Assembly: GCA_012517355.1 (NCBI GenBank)
Contig: JAAYVD010000103.1
Coordinates: forward strand, 1-64,000
Length of the DNA stretch: 64,000 nt
Reading direction: 5' to 3'
From: Candidatus Rifleibacteriota bacterium
Lineage (GTDB): Bacteria; Muiribacteriota; Ozemobacteria; Ozemobacterales; Ozemobacteraceae
The notes under the pieces were generated by a model. It worked only from the letters and a program-made list of their open reading frames with translations. It did no database searches and had not been told where the DNA came from. The stretch's first letter is position 1; every line of letters begins with the position of its first letter. Both the position numbers and the translations under genes were made by a program. Below, one piece after another: positions 16,061 to 24,665 of this stretch.

Positions 16061-18018
16061 AACGCCTGTTGCCGTCCCTGGTCCATGCGGCCGCCCTCGC
16101 GGCCGCCCTCCTGGCCACCCCGGCGGCCGGGCTCGACCTGGCGGGGCTGGCCGCCCTGGCGAAGGCGCGCAACCTTTCGCTGCAGGTCGCCCGCCTCGAC
16201 ATCGAAGAGAGCTGGATCGACCAACGGATCGCCGAGAACTCCTTCATCCCCAATGCCGACCTCGATTTCACCAACGGCCAGAAGCGGTCGCTGGACGACG
16301 GGCAGCAGGCGGTGTACGGGGCGGTCAGCAAGACCTCGTTGTTCAGCCTGAAGATCAAGCAGGAGTTCAAGGCCCTGGGCAAGTACAACGAGTGGCAGCG
16401 CGACGTGGCCCGGCTCAAGACCCAGGCGAAGGAACGGCTGCAGGAGCGGGCCGAACTGGAGGTCATGCGGCGGCTGCTGACGATCTTCTTCCAGATGGCG
16501 AAGCAGGAGGAACTGGCCCGCATCCACGAGTTCAACCTGGGACTGATCGGGCAGCTTCTGGAGATCGGCCGGCTCAACATGCGGGTGGGGCTCGCCCTGG
16601 AGAAGGACGTGCTGCGCATCGAGGTGCAGCAGGCCAACACCCAGGCGGCCCTGGTGCGGGCCCGCCACGACTTCGACAACCACCGGCTCGACCTGGCCAA
16701 CCTCCTCAACCTGCGCGACACCGCCTCGCCCACGGTCGACCTGCCGCCGTCGCTGCGGTTTCCGCTGGCCGCCCCGGACGCCTCGGCGACGCGCGCCCTG
16801 CTTCTCGAGCGGGACCTCGACCTGGCCCTGGCGCGCAACGACCGGACCATCCTGGTCAAGACGGTGACCGCCGCCCGGGCGGCCGGCAAACCGACCCTCA
16901 ACCTCAACGCCGCCTACAACCACGGCCTCGAAAGCGGTCCCCTGAAGAACACCCGCGACTACTCGGTCTCGGTCTCTCTGTCGGCGCCGGTCTACGACAG
17001 CCGCGACCGGCTGAACGAGGTGCGCCGCGCCGAGAAGCTGCTGGCCCGGGCGGAGCTGACCCTGCAGGAGCTCGAGGGGGCCCGCCTGCTGGCCCTGGAG
17101 AAGGCGTTTTCCGACTACGACGAGGCCCGGCAACGGATCGCCTTCGCCGAGAAAGCCCTGGAACAGAGCCGCGAGAACATGCGGGTGGTGGGCATCCGGT
17201 TCAAGGCCGGCGACGCCCCCATCACCGACCTCGTCGACGCCCAGATCACCTTTTCCGGGGCGGCCGAGACCGCGGTCAACGCGCGGTATGACGAACGCAT
17301 CCGGCTGGCCACGATCCTGCTGCTGACCCGCCAGTTCCCGGAAGCCCTCGCCCTCGACCGCGGGGCCGGCCCGGCCACCACGCAGGCCATCGACCTCTCC
17401 GGAGAAGCGCCCGAGCTGTCGCCCGACATCCCCGCCATGGATGGGGAGCCCGAGGGGGCCAGGGAAAGCGACGCCACGCCCGCGGCGGTCCCCGGCGCCC
17501 CCGCCGGCGAAGGAACCGCCCCCGCGCGTCCGGCCGGGGAACCGGACGAGGCCGCGACGCCCGGACCGGTGCTCCCCCCGCTGCCCGGCCTCGAACCAGC
17601 CAACCCGGTGCCCACGCGCTACCTGACCCCCGCCGACGTCCAGCCCGGGCCCGCCCTCACCCCGCTCGCCAGCCCACACGAGCCGCCCGGGCCACCGGCT
17701 GCCGGAAAGGTCATTTCCGGGACCGACCAGGGCGATCCGGGAACGGCCAGGCCGGAAGGGGCAGAGAACCCCGTCCTGCCCAGGCCACCCGCCTCATCGA
17801 CCACCGGCGAACGGCCGGGGGCAGCTCTCCCCGCCGCCCCTCAAACCGGCTCCTTCCCCTCCGCCCAACCCGCCCCGGCCACCGCTGGCGCCCCCCTGCC
17901 CCGCGAAGTTCCGACCTCGGCGCCACCGTTCCCCCACCCCGCCACTGGATCCGCCGTCCCCCCGGCCGGAACGACCCGCACCCCGGTCAGTCCCCTTCTC
18001 CCGGAGGTCACCCCATGA
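16057..18018 (+). CDS. TolC-family outer membrane efflux protein with long Pro-rich tail
   Basis: A 653-aa outer membrane factor. A signal peptide (residues 1-24, ending AAG/LD) precedes two coiled-coil/beta-barrel OEP repeats, roughly 25-210 and 220-430. FKAGDAPITDLVDAQITFSGA is the typical second-repeat signature. Residues from about 432 to 653 are a Pro/Ala/Gly/Thr-rich tail not found in TolC itself; it could cross peptidoglycan or be surface exposed. It overlaps the regulator gene by 4 bp and the adaptor gene by 4 bp, so the operon is tightly coupled. Role: the outer membrane duct for the RND pump encoded downstream. Confidence 0.88.
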   Translation: MKRLLPSLVHAAALAAALLATPAAGLDLAGLAALAKARNLSLQVARLDIEESWIDQRIAENSFIPNADLDFTNGQKRSLDDGQQAVYGAVSKTSLFSLKIKQEFKALGKYNEWQRDVARLKTQAKERLQERAELEVMRRLLTIFFQMAKQEELARIHEFNLGLIGQLLEIGRLNMRVGLALEKDVLRIEVQQANTQAALVRARHDFDNHRLDLANLLNLRDTASPTVDLPPSLRFPLAAPDASATRALLLERDLDLALARNDRTILVKTVTAARAAGKPTLNLNAAYNHGLESGPLKNTRDYSVSVSLSAPVYDSRDRLNEVRRAEKLLARAELTLQELEGARLLALEKAFSDYDEARQRIAFAEKALEQSRENMRVVGIRFKAGDAPITDLVDAQITFSGAAETAVNARYDERIRLATILLLTRQFPEALALDRGAGPATTQAIDLSGEAPELSPDIPAMDGEPEGARESDATPAAVPGAPAGEGTAPARPAGEPDEAATPGPVLPPLPGLEPANPVPTRYLTPADVQPGPALTPLASPHEPPGPPAAGKVISGTDQGDPGTARPEGAENPVLPRPPASSTTGERPGAALPAAPQTGSFPSAQPAPATAGAPLPREVPTSAPPFPHPATGSAVPPAGTTRTPVSPLLPEVTP

Positions 18019-19049
18019 CCCCCCCCCTTCCCTGGCGCGTCTTCATCCTCCTCGGCGGCGCCCTCCTTCTGGCGGCCGGAACGGCCGCGGCGGCCGTCAA
18101 CGTGACGGTCGAGACGATCCGCACCGGGCGGCTGCGCGAGATGCTGGCCTTCACCGGGGAGACGAAACCCCTGGTGGAGACCTATGCCACCGCCGACCTG
18201 TCGGGCCGCATCGAGCGCATCCTGGTCGAGAACGGCGACCCGGTGACCGCGGGGCAGGCGGTGGTGACCATCGAATCCGAGCGGTACAAGATCGCCCTCG
18301 ACCAGGCCTCGGCCACCCTGCGCATGGCGCAGCAGCGGGCGAAGGAGGCAGGGCGCGACTTCGAGCGCACGCGCACGTTGTTCCAGCAGAAGGCGGTCAA
18401 CGACAAGACCTACGACGCGGCCGAGACAGCGATGGTCAACGCGGTCAGCCAGGTCGAGCAGGCCCGCGCGGCCTTCGACCTGGCGAAGCTGAACCTGGAA
18501 CGGTGCGTGATCCGGGCCCCCATCAACGGGTTCTTCGTCAACCGCACCGGGTTCATCGGCCAGGGGGTCAACCCGGGCACCATCCTGGGCCGGATCGTCG
18601 AACTGAAGCGGGTGTTCGTCGAGGCCCGCATCCCCGAGCACCAGATCGGCGCCATCCGGGTGGGGCAGGAATGCCTGATCGACAGCCGCACCGGCAGGGT
18701 CGCCCACATCGACCTCTACGCCGACGCCGGGCGCTCCTTCCTGGTCAAGATCCAGGTGCCCAACGAGGACCTGCGGTTCAAGGCCAACATGTTCGTCAAG
18801 GGCAACCTCGTGGTCAACGAGTATCCTGAGGTTCCGTTGGTGCCGCTGGCGGCCATCGTGACCGAGGGCGACCGGTCGTCGGTCTTCGTCGTCGAGAACG
18901 GCCGGGCCCGCCGCCTGCCGGTGGAGCTGGTCGCCCGCGAGGGGGAACGGGCCTACGTCCGCCCCCTCGAGCCAGGACAGGCCGTGGTGACGGTCGGGCA
19001 GCACACCCTGAAGGACGGCGACGAGGTCGTCCTGGCCGGGCAACCCTGA
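18015..19049 (+). CDS. RND efflux periplasmic adaptor (HlyD/AcrA family)
   Basis: A 344-aa membrane fusion protein. The signal peptide ends near AAAAV (about 27) with no lipobox. The first lipoyl half is DLSGRIERILVENGDPVTAGQAVVTIES, followed by a helical hairpin (about 90-155) and the second lipoyl half with RAPINGFFVNR. The beta-barrel (KRVFVEARIPEHQIGAIRVGQ) and a membrane-proximal domain (PLAAIVTEGDRSSVFVVENGRA) complete the usual order. It links the RND protein to the TolC-like channel. The order regulator, outer membrane factor, adaptor, pump in one overlapping operon is typical, although the channel gene usually comes last. Confidence 0.93.
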   Translation: MTPPLPWRVFILLGGALLLAAGTAAAAVNVTVETIRTGRLREMLAFTGETKPLVETYATADLSGRIERILVENGDPVTAGQAVVTIESERYKIALDQASATLRMAQQRAKEAGRDFERTRTLFQQKAVNDKTYDAAETAMVNAVSQVEQARAAFDLAKLNLERCVIRAPINGFFVNRTGFIGQGVNPGTILGRIVELKRVFVEARIPEHQIGAIRVGQECLIDSRTGRVAHIDLYADAGRSFLVKIQVPNEDLRFKANMFVKGNLVVNEYPEVPLVPLAAIVTEGDRSSVFVVENGRARRLPVELVAREGERAYVRPLEPGQAVVTVGQHTLKDGDEVVLAGQP

Positions 19050-19071
19050 CCGCGCCGGCCGGGGGTCACCC

Positions 19072-22000
19072 ATGAACATCTTCGCCTTCGCGGTCCGGCG
19101 CCCCATCGCCACGCTGATGCTGATGATCGGCCTGACGGCCATCGGCATCGGGGCGCTGTTCTCGTTCAGCATCGACCTGTTCCCGAACATCGATTTCCCG
19201 TTGGCGTTCATCCAGACGCCGTATCCGGGCGTCGACCCGGCCCAGATGGAGAACATCGTCACCCGCAAGATCGAGGAGGAGGTGAACACGGTCGAGAACA
19301 TCAAGACCATGACCTCGACCTCGTTCGAAGGGTTCTCCTGGATCATGGTCGAGTTCCAGTGGGGCACCAACATCGACCTGGCCGCGGTCGACCTGCGCGA
19401 AAAGGTCGACATCGCCAAGCGCACGCTGCCCCGCGACATCGAACAGGTGACGGTGGCCAAGCTCGACATCAACTCGCAGCCGATCCTCGACGTGTCGCTG
19501 GGCGGGACCTACGACCTGAAGGAGCTGCGGCGGATCGCCGACAAGGAGATCAAGCCGGCCTTCGAGCGGGTGGGCGGGGTGGCCAACGTCGAGGTGTTCG
19601 GAGGGCTGCAGCGCGAGATCCGGGTCAAGGTGGTGCCCGAGCGGCTGCGGGCCCTGAAACTGACGATCAACGACGTCATCAACGGCATCACCGCCGACAA
19701 CCAGAACACCTCGGTGGGCAACATCGTCGAAGGGAACTTCAAGTATCTGATCCGCTCCGAGGGCGAAATGGCGACCCCGGAGCGGCTGGGCAACATCATT
19801 GTCAAGGACGTGGAAGGGCGGCCCGTCTACCTGTCGGAACTGGCCACCATCCACGACTCGTTCAAGGACATCGAATCGGTCTCGCGGCTGAACCAGCAGC
19901 CGTCGGTCTCGCTCTCGGTCAAGAAGGAGGCCGGGGCCAACCCGGTCGAGATCTCGGCGGCCGTGCGCAAGCTGCTGCCCAGACTGGAAGCCCGCTACGG
20001 CGGCCGGATGAAGATCACCATCGGCAACGACCGGTCCGAATTCATCAACAACTCGATCCAGATGGTCAAGGAGAACGCCACCTCGGGGGCCTACCTGGCC
20101 GTCATCATCCTGTTCCTGTTCCTGAAGAACTACCGGTCGACCCTGATCATCGGCCTGAGCATCCCGCTCGCCGTGGTCATGACCTTCCCCTTCATGTTTT
20201 TGCACCGCACCATGACCCTCAACCTGATGACCCTGGGCGGCCTGGCCCTGGGCATCGGCATGATCGTCGACAACTCGATCGTCGTGCTGGAGAACATCTA
20301 CCGGCTCGTCAGCGAGGCTCCGGACGGCGAGTCCCGGCGCGAGGAACTGGCGATCAAGGCCGCCGACGAGGTGTTCCTGCCCATCACCGCCTCGACCCTG
20401 ACCACCATCGTGGTCTTCCTGCCGATCGGCTTCGTCCCCGGGTTCATCGGCGAGATCTTCATCAACATGTCGCTGACCATCGTCTACTCCCTGACCGCCT
20501 CGCTGCTCGTCTCGATGACGCTGGTGCCGATGATGTCCTCGAAGATCCTGAAGCTCGACAGCGAGTATGCGGAACTGCTGTTCCTGCGGGCCCTGGGCCG
20601 GCTGGCCCACCGCCTGTCGCCGCCACTCACCGGCGAGTGGGGGAAGGCCTTCGGGGCCGTGCTGCTGGTGATCGGCACGGGGCTGCTGACGGCGGTGGCC
20701 GTCTTCCCCGGCTGGCCGCTCTGGGTCCGGGCCCTGGCCGCCGCGCCGGTGGTGCCCCTGGCCGGCGGCGCCGCCCTGTCGCTGGTGCTGCGGGTGTTCC
20801 ACCTGCTCTGCGAGCTGGTGGTGTTCCCGTTGTGGGAAACGACCATCATGGTGGTTTTTCTCGGCTTGTACAAGAGACTGTTGGGGTTGCTGCTGCCCCG
20901 CTGGTATCTCCGGCTGCCCTACCTGGCGGCGATGGTGGGCCTGTTCGCCTTCAGCCTCACCCAGCTGCCCCCGCTCGGCTTCTTCCCCAAGATGGACCGC
21001 GGCATCTTCGTCATCCACTTCGAGACGCCGGAAGGCACCTCGGTCGAGAAGACCGACGAGATCACCCGGCGCATCGAGGCGTTGGTGCGGCCGTACGGGG
21101 AGGTCGACAAGATCATCTCCAACACCAAGCTCGGCGAGGCCGACATCACGGTGGTGCTGACGCCCAAGGCGACCCGGAAACGGACGACGAACGAGGTCAT
21201 CCAGGACCTGCGGCCGAAGGTGGAGGGCATTCCCGGCTACACGACGATCGCCTACCAGGAGCCCAAGATGGGCGGCCCGCACGGCGGGAAAGCGGTGCAG
21301 ATCGAGGTGATGGGCGACGATTACGAGGTCATCAAGCAGCTCTGCCGGCAGGTCGCCTCGCGCGTGGCCGACGTGCCGGGCCTGAAGGACCTGGACGACG
21401 GGGTCAAGCCCGGCCGGCCCGAGATCAAGGTGGAGTTCGACCGGGAGCGGATCCGCGACCTTGGGGTGGGGCTGACCACGGTAGCCAACATGGCCCGCAG
21501 CCTGGTGTTCGGCACCCTGGCCGGCAAGTACAAGGAGCTGAACGAGGAGTTCGACATCCGGGTGGAGGCGGCCGACCGCTACAAGGACGAGCTGGACAAG
21601 TTCAGCCGGCTGGAGATCCCGCTGGAGAAGAACAAGGCGGCGGTGCTCGGGCAGGTGGCGAAGATCTGGCAGGGACGCGGGTTCACCAAGGTGGAGCGCA
21701 AGAACCTGAAGCGGATCATCAAGGTGCAGGCCGACATCGCCGGGCGGTCGATGGGCGAGGTGATGGCCGACGTCCAGAAGCGGCTGGAGGGGTTCCCGCT
21801 GCCCAACGGCTACCAGATCAACTTCGGCGGCGAGAACGAGGAGATGATGGAGGGGTTCCGCAACCTCGGCATCGCGCTGCTGGCCTCGATCGCCCTCGTC
21901 TACATGATCATGGCCGCCCAGTACGAGTCGCTCAGCTACCCGTTCGTCATCATGTTCACCATCCCCCTGTCGTTCATCGGGGTGGTGGCCGGCCTCCGGC

Positions 22001-22383
22001 TGGGCGGGTTCGACTTCTCGATCACGGCGATGATCGGCGTCATCATGCTGGCCGGGATCGTCGTCAACAACGGCATCATCCTCATCGAGTACATCAACCA
22101 GCGCCGCGGGGAACTGAAGGAGGACAAGATCACGGCCGCCATCCAGTCGGGGCTCATCCGCTTCCGGCCGATCTGGATGACCGTCAGCACCACGGTGCTG
22201 GGCATGCTGCCGCTTGCCCTGGGCATCGGGGCCGGCTCCGACTTCTACCAGCCTCTGGCCATCACGGTCATCGGGGGCCTGACGATGTCGACCGTCCTGA
22301 CCCTGACCTTCATCCCGGCGCTCTACATCCTCATCGACGACATCGTCGAACGGGTCATGGGGGTCGTGCGGAAGTACGTGTGA
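19072..22383 (+). CDS. RND efflux permease (AcrB/HAE1 family)
   Basis: A 1103-aa proton-driven inner membrane pump. N-terminal FAVRRPIATLMLMIG and the porter-domain pattern PGVDPAQMENIVT are typical. In TM4 the proton-relay motif reads GIGMIVDNSIVVLEN, so the first Asp (D400) is kept and the second is Asn401, a variant common outside the AcrB subgroup. Between TM6 and TM7 lies an insert of about 100 residues with extra hydrophobic segments (20590-20900), beyond the usual 12-TM plan. PLGFFPKMDRGIF starts the second repeat and the C-terminal half has LAGIVVNNGIILIEYINQ. The substrate cannot be read; solvents, bile-like compounds or drugs are common. It follows the adaptor gene by 22 bp. Confidence 0.93.
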   Translation: MNIFAFAVRRPIATLMLMIGLTAIGIGALFSFSIDLFPNIDFPLAFIQTPYPGVDPAQMENIVTRKIEEEVNTVENIKTMTSTSFEGFSWIMVEFQWGTNIDLAAVDLREKVDIAKRTLPRDIEQVTVAKLDINSQPILDVSLGGTYDLKELRRIADKEIKPAFERVGGVANVEVFGGLQREIRVKVVPERLRALKLTINDVINGITADNQNTSVGNIVEGNFKYLIRSEGEMATPERLGNIIVKDVEGRPVYLSELATIHDSFKDIESVSRLNQQPSVSLSVKKEAGANPVEISAAVRKLLPRLEARYGGRMKITIGNDRSEFINNSIQMVKENATSGAYLAVIILFLFLKNYRSTLIIGLSIPLAVVMTFPFMFLHRTMTLNLMTLGGLALGIGMIVDNSIVVLENIYRLVSEAPDGESRREELAIKAADEVFLPITASTLTTIVVFLPIGFVPGFIGEIFINMSLTIVYSLTASLLVSMTLVPMMSSKILKLDSEYAELLFLRALGRLAHRLSPPLTGEWGKAFGAVLLVIGTGLLTAVAVFPGWPLWVRALAAAPVVPLAGGAALSLVLRVFHLLCELVVFPLWETTIMVVFLGLYKRLLGLLLPRWYLRLPYLAAMVGLFAFSLTQLPPLGFFPKMDRGIFVIHFETPEGTSVEKTDEITRRIEALVRPYGEVDKIISNTKLGEADITVVLTPKATRKRTTNEVIQDLRPKVEGIPGYTTIAYQEPKMGGPHGGKAVQIEVMGDDYEVIKQLCRQVASRVADVPGLKDLDDGVKPGRPEIKVEFDRERIRDLGVGLTTVANMARSLVFGTLAGKYKELNEEFDIRVEAADRYKDELDKFSRLEIPLEKNKAAVLGQVAKIWQGRGFTKVERKNLKRIIKVQADIAGRSMGEVMADVQKRLEGFPLPNGYQINFGGENEEMMEGFRNLGIALLASIALVYMIMAAQYESLSYPFVIMFTIPLSFIGVVAGLRLGGFDFSITAMIGVIMLAGIVVNNGIILIEYINQRRGELKEDKITAAIQSGLIRFRPIWMTVSTTVLGMLPLALGIGAGSDFYQPLAITVIGGLTMSTVLTLTFIPALYILIDDIVERVMGVVRKYV

Positions 22384-22413
22384 CCCCGCTCGTGACCCGG
22401 CCGGATTTTCCGC

Positions 22414-22442
22414 TTGCGGGTGGCGGCGGGTTGGGATATCAT
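22414..22442 (+). promoter_or_regulatory. Promoter of the ketoacyl synthase-like gene
   Basis: TTGCGG (22414-22419) and TATCAT (22437-22442) are separated by 17 nt. The leader would be about 53 nt and contains AGGAGG just before the ATG at 22502. Confidence 0.6.
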
Positions 22443-22501
22443 GGGTTTTGTGCATCGCACAATTCCGCCCCATCCCGGGGCGCACCCGCCAGGAGGAACC
22501 C

Positions 22502-23512
22502 ATGAACCGGTATGCCACCATCCGCGGCAGCGGCATCTACATCCCGACCGAAGAGCACCCCAACGAGGAGTTCCGGCGGCGTTTCGACCCCGAGGCCATC
22601 GACAAGATGGAGGCGGCGACCGGCATCAAGACCCGCTTCTACGCCCCCGCCGACTGGGCGGCCTCCGACCTGGCCGTCGAGGCGGGGCGCGCGGCCCTGG
22701 CCAGCGCCCGGGTGGCGCCCGAGGAGATCGACCTGGTCATCCTCGGCACCGACACGCCCGACTACCTGACCCCGGCCACCTCGGTCGTGGTGCAGCACAA
22801 AATGGGGTTGAAACGGGCCGGCACCTTCGACATCGGGTGCGCCTGCGCCAGCTTCCCCACCGGCCTGACGGTGGCCGCGGGCATCATCGCCACCCAACCC
22901 CAGATCAGGAACATCCTGGTGGTGGGCGTCTACCTGATGCACAAGCTGGCCGATCTGTACAAGGATCCCGTCAGCTTCTACTATGGCGACGGCGCGGGCG
23001 CGGTCGTGGTCACGGCGGGCTCCGAACCCGGCTTCGTGTCGGGGGTCTACCAGGCCGACGGGTCGTATGCGAAGTGCTGGGGCATCTACGCGGGCGGGAC
23101 GGCCGAGCCGGCCACCCATGAGGCGGTCGAGGCGGGCCGCACCCAGGTGCGGTTCATCGAGAAATTCCCCTCCTCGGTCAACCGCGAGGGCTGGCCCCGC
23201 ATGGTGCGCGAGGCGGCGAAGAACGGCGGGTTCCGGCTGGAGGAGATCGACCACCTGATCTTCACGCAGGTGCGCAGCAAGACGATCGACGAGGTCATGG
23301 AAGACCTGGGCCTGCCCGGGGGGAAGGCGCACAAGATCATGGACAAGTGGGGCTACATGGGTTCCGCCTGCCTGCCGATCGCGTTCCACGACGCGGTGGC
23401 GCAGAAGAAGATCAAGGGCGGCGACCTCGTCCTGTTCGTCGGGTCGGGCGTCGGCTACAACCAATGCACCGCCGCGATGCGCCTGCCAAAGGAATACGGC
23501 CGATCTCGTTGA
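22502..23512 (+). CDS. Ketoacyl-ACP synthase III-like protein with altered active site
   Basis: A 336-aa thiolase-fold protein of the FabH type. ATG at 22502 follows AGGAGG; an upstream in-frame ATG (22448) lies within the leader. The nucleophile region TFDIGCACASFPTGL places Cys115 at the FabH Cys112 position. The other two members of the triad are missing: FabH HQAN is TQVR here (Thr255 for His244) and HGNTSAAS is WGYMGSAC (Tyr285 for Asn274). The rest aligns well, including the FGGGF-like end (VGSGVGYN). It cannot be a normal decarboxylating condensing enzyme if these residues are needed; acyl transfer, hydrolysis or a scaffold role is possible. It is monocistronic with its own promoter. 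Confidence 0.85.
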   Translation: MNRYATIRGSGIYIPTEEHPNEEFRRRFDPEAIDKMEAATGIKTRFYAPADWAASDLAVEAGRAALASARVAPEEIDLVILGTDTPDYLTPATSVVVQHKMGLKRAGTFDIGCACASFPTGLTVAAGIIATQPQIRNILVVGVYLMHKLADLYKDPVSFYYGDGAGAVVVTAGSEPGFVSGVYQADGSYAKCWGIYAGGTAEPATHEAVEAGRTQVRFIEKFPSSVNREGWPRMVREAAKNGGFRLEEIDHLIFTQVRSKTIDEVMEDLGLPGGKAHKIMDKWGYMGSACLPIAFHDAVAQKKIKGGDLVLFVGSGVGYNQCTAAMRLPKEYGRSR

Positions 23513-23728
23513 GGGGGGTTCCAGCCATCCCGGAACCGTGGTATCATGGACCCGTCAGTGGACATCCCTCTGGAATCGGCAGGAAGACGGGCCGGAATGG
23601 TCGGCCGAGACCACCCGCCCGCCCATGGCACCGGCCTTCCCGGGCTCTTCGAGAACCCGATACCGCCCCCGACTCCCTCCGCGGACGCCCTGCTTGACAT
23701 GCCACATCCCACATCCAAGGAGAACGTC

Positions 23729-23890
23729 ATGGAAGGAAAAACCGGCGACCGCGTCGTCATCCCCGGCATCTACAAGTGCAAGGAACACCCCGAATCCACC
23801 AAGACCTACACCAAGGGGTCGGTCTTCCTGCCCTGCGGCCGCGCGGGCAGCCACGGCACCATCTGGATCCTGGTCCGCAAGACGGGCTGA
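23729..23890 (+). CDS. Small conserved-looking 53-aa protein
   Basis: A 53-aa cytoplasmic protein. AAGGAG stands 6 nt before the ATG at 23729, the best ribosome-binding site in the neighbourhood. The sequence has two motifs, GIYKCKEHPE near the N-terminus and FLPCGRAGSHGTIWILV near the end. Cys and His in both halves, with the order Y-x-C...F-x-P-C...H-x3-W, resemble a family of small YjzC-like or zinc-binding proteins, but that is pattern only. A possible -10 box (TATCAT, 23542-23547) lies 180 nt upstream, and a strong hairpin follows at 23907, so it looks like an independent short transcript. Confidence 0.7.
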   Translation: MEGKTGDRVVIPGIYKCKEHPESTKTYTKGSVFLPCGRAGSHGTIWILVRKTG

Positions 23891-23906
23891 GGTCCGTTCC
23901 CGGAAA

Positions 23907-23931
23907 CCCCGGTCCGGGCGTCGGACCGGGG
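23907..23931 (+). terminator. Hairpin after the 53-aa gene
   Basis: A perfect 10-bp stem, CCCCGGTCCG and CGGACCGGGG with loop GGCGT, starting 16 nt after the stop codon at 23890. No T run follows. Confidence 0.5.
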
Positions 23932-24012
23932 AGGCGTGGGGGAAGGCCCCCCCAGGCTCTGGCGACACCTCCCGGCCTGTCCCGTGAGACGGAGGCGTGC
24001 GAGCATCCAGGC

Positions 24013-24582
24013 ATGGCCATCACCGACCTGTTCCGCAATTTCTTCCGCCGCAACAGCGGCGTGTCGAGATCCGCCGCGATCCCGCCGCGCCTGCCCGACG
24101 ACGGGCGCACGTTCGAGGAATTCCGGGTCGACGACGCCTTCCTCAAGGTCTGGCTTCCCGACCGGCTGCTGCGCGCCATCGACGAACTGTGCGAGTATCA
24201 CAACGAGATGCGGTCGGTCATGCTTCGCGGCTTCCTGTTCGTCCACGCCTACGGCAACCACACCTTCGAGATGATGCGGTGCCGACACCTGGGTTTCTAT
24301 GCCCCCCGCCCTGCCGGGATCCCCAAGTATGCCGTCCACGGCTCCGATTCGACAGCCCACCTGGGCAAGAGCCGGAACAACCTGAAACTGCACCTTCCCG
24401 CCCGGTTGCGGGCCGATCTGCAGACCCTGGCCGGCCAGGCCGGCGTACCGCTTTCGCAGTATGTCCGGGAGGTCCTGGTCTCGAGGATTCTCGGCCACAT
24501 GCAGTTTCCCGGGCGGCAGGAGATGCTTCGCGACGTCCCCCCCGAACAGGGGGAAGAGGACCCTGACGACGGACAGCCCTGA
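24013..24582 (+). CDS. Double ribbon-helix-helix protein, copy 1
   Basis: A 189-aa protein with two ribbon-helix-helix-like modules. The first (about residues 42-82) is the strand FLKVWLPDRLL followed by two helices RAIDELCEYHNEMRSVMLRGFL. The second (about 124-164) is NLKLHLPARLRADLQTLAGQ and GVPLSQYVREVLVSRILG. Both show the CopG/Arc order of polar strand, LP turn, and helix-turn-helix with R/S-x-x-x-R. Between them lies the conserved stretch MRCRHLGFYAP and a segment ending TAHLGKSRNN. A paralogue with the same plan follows 83 bp downstream. Likely a DNA-binding regulator in which both halves of the RHH dimer are in one chain. No toxin-like partner is adjacent. The start is inferred; no strong ribosome-binding site is seen. 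Confidence 0.75.
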   Translation: MAITDLFRNFFRRNSGVSRSAAIPPRLPDDGRTFEEFRVDDAFLKVWLPDRLLRAIDELCEYHNEMRSVMLRGFLFVHAYGNHTFEMMRCRHLGFYAPRPAGIPKYAVHGSDSTAHLGKSRNNLKLHLPARLRADLQTLAGQAGVPLSQYVREVLVSRILGHMQFPGRQEMLRDVPPEQGEEDPDDGQP

Positions 24583-24653
24583 CGGCTGAGGGGCGCGGCC
24601 CCTGGTTCGGAGAACCCTCCCCGGGCGGGTTTTCCCGCCGTCGTCGCGGGTGG

Positions 24654-24659
24654 TATGAT
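24654..24659 (+). promoter_or_regulatory. -10 box six nt before the second RHH gene
   Basis: TATGAT ends 6 nt before the ATG at 24666. Transcription would begin at or next to the A of the start codon, giving a leaderless mRNA. No convincing -35 is visible. Confidence 0.5.
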
Positions 24660-24665
24660 GCCGTC

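Noticed and set aside
16029-17679. - strand frames opposite the TolC-like gene
   Set aside because: They mirror codon bias of the real gene, show no conserved motif and would cover the whole operon start.
19066-22536. 1156-codon - strand frame opposite the RND pump gene
   Set aside because: Composition dominated by Gln, Asp, His and Gly without motifs; antisense of a clearly real pump gene.
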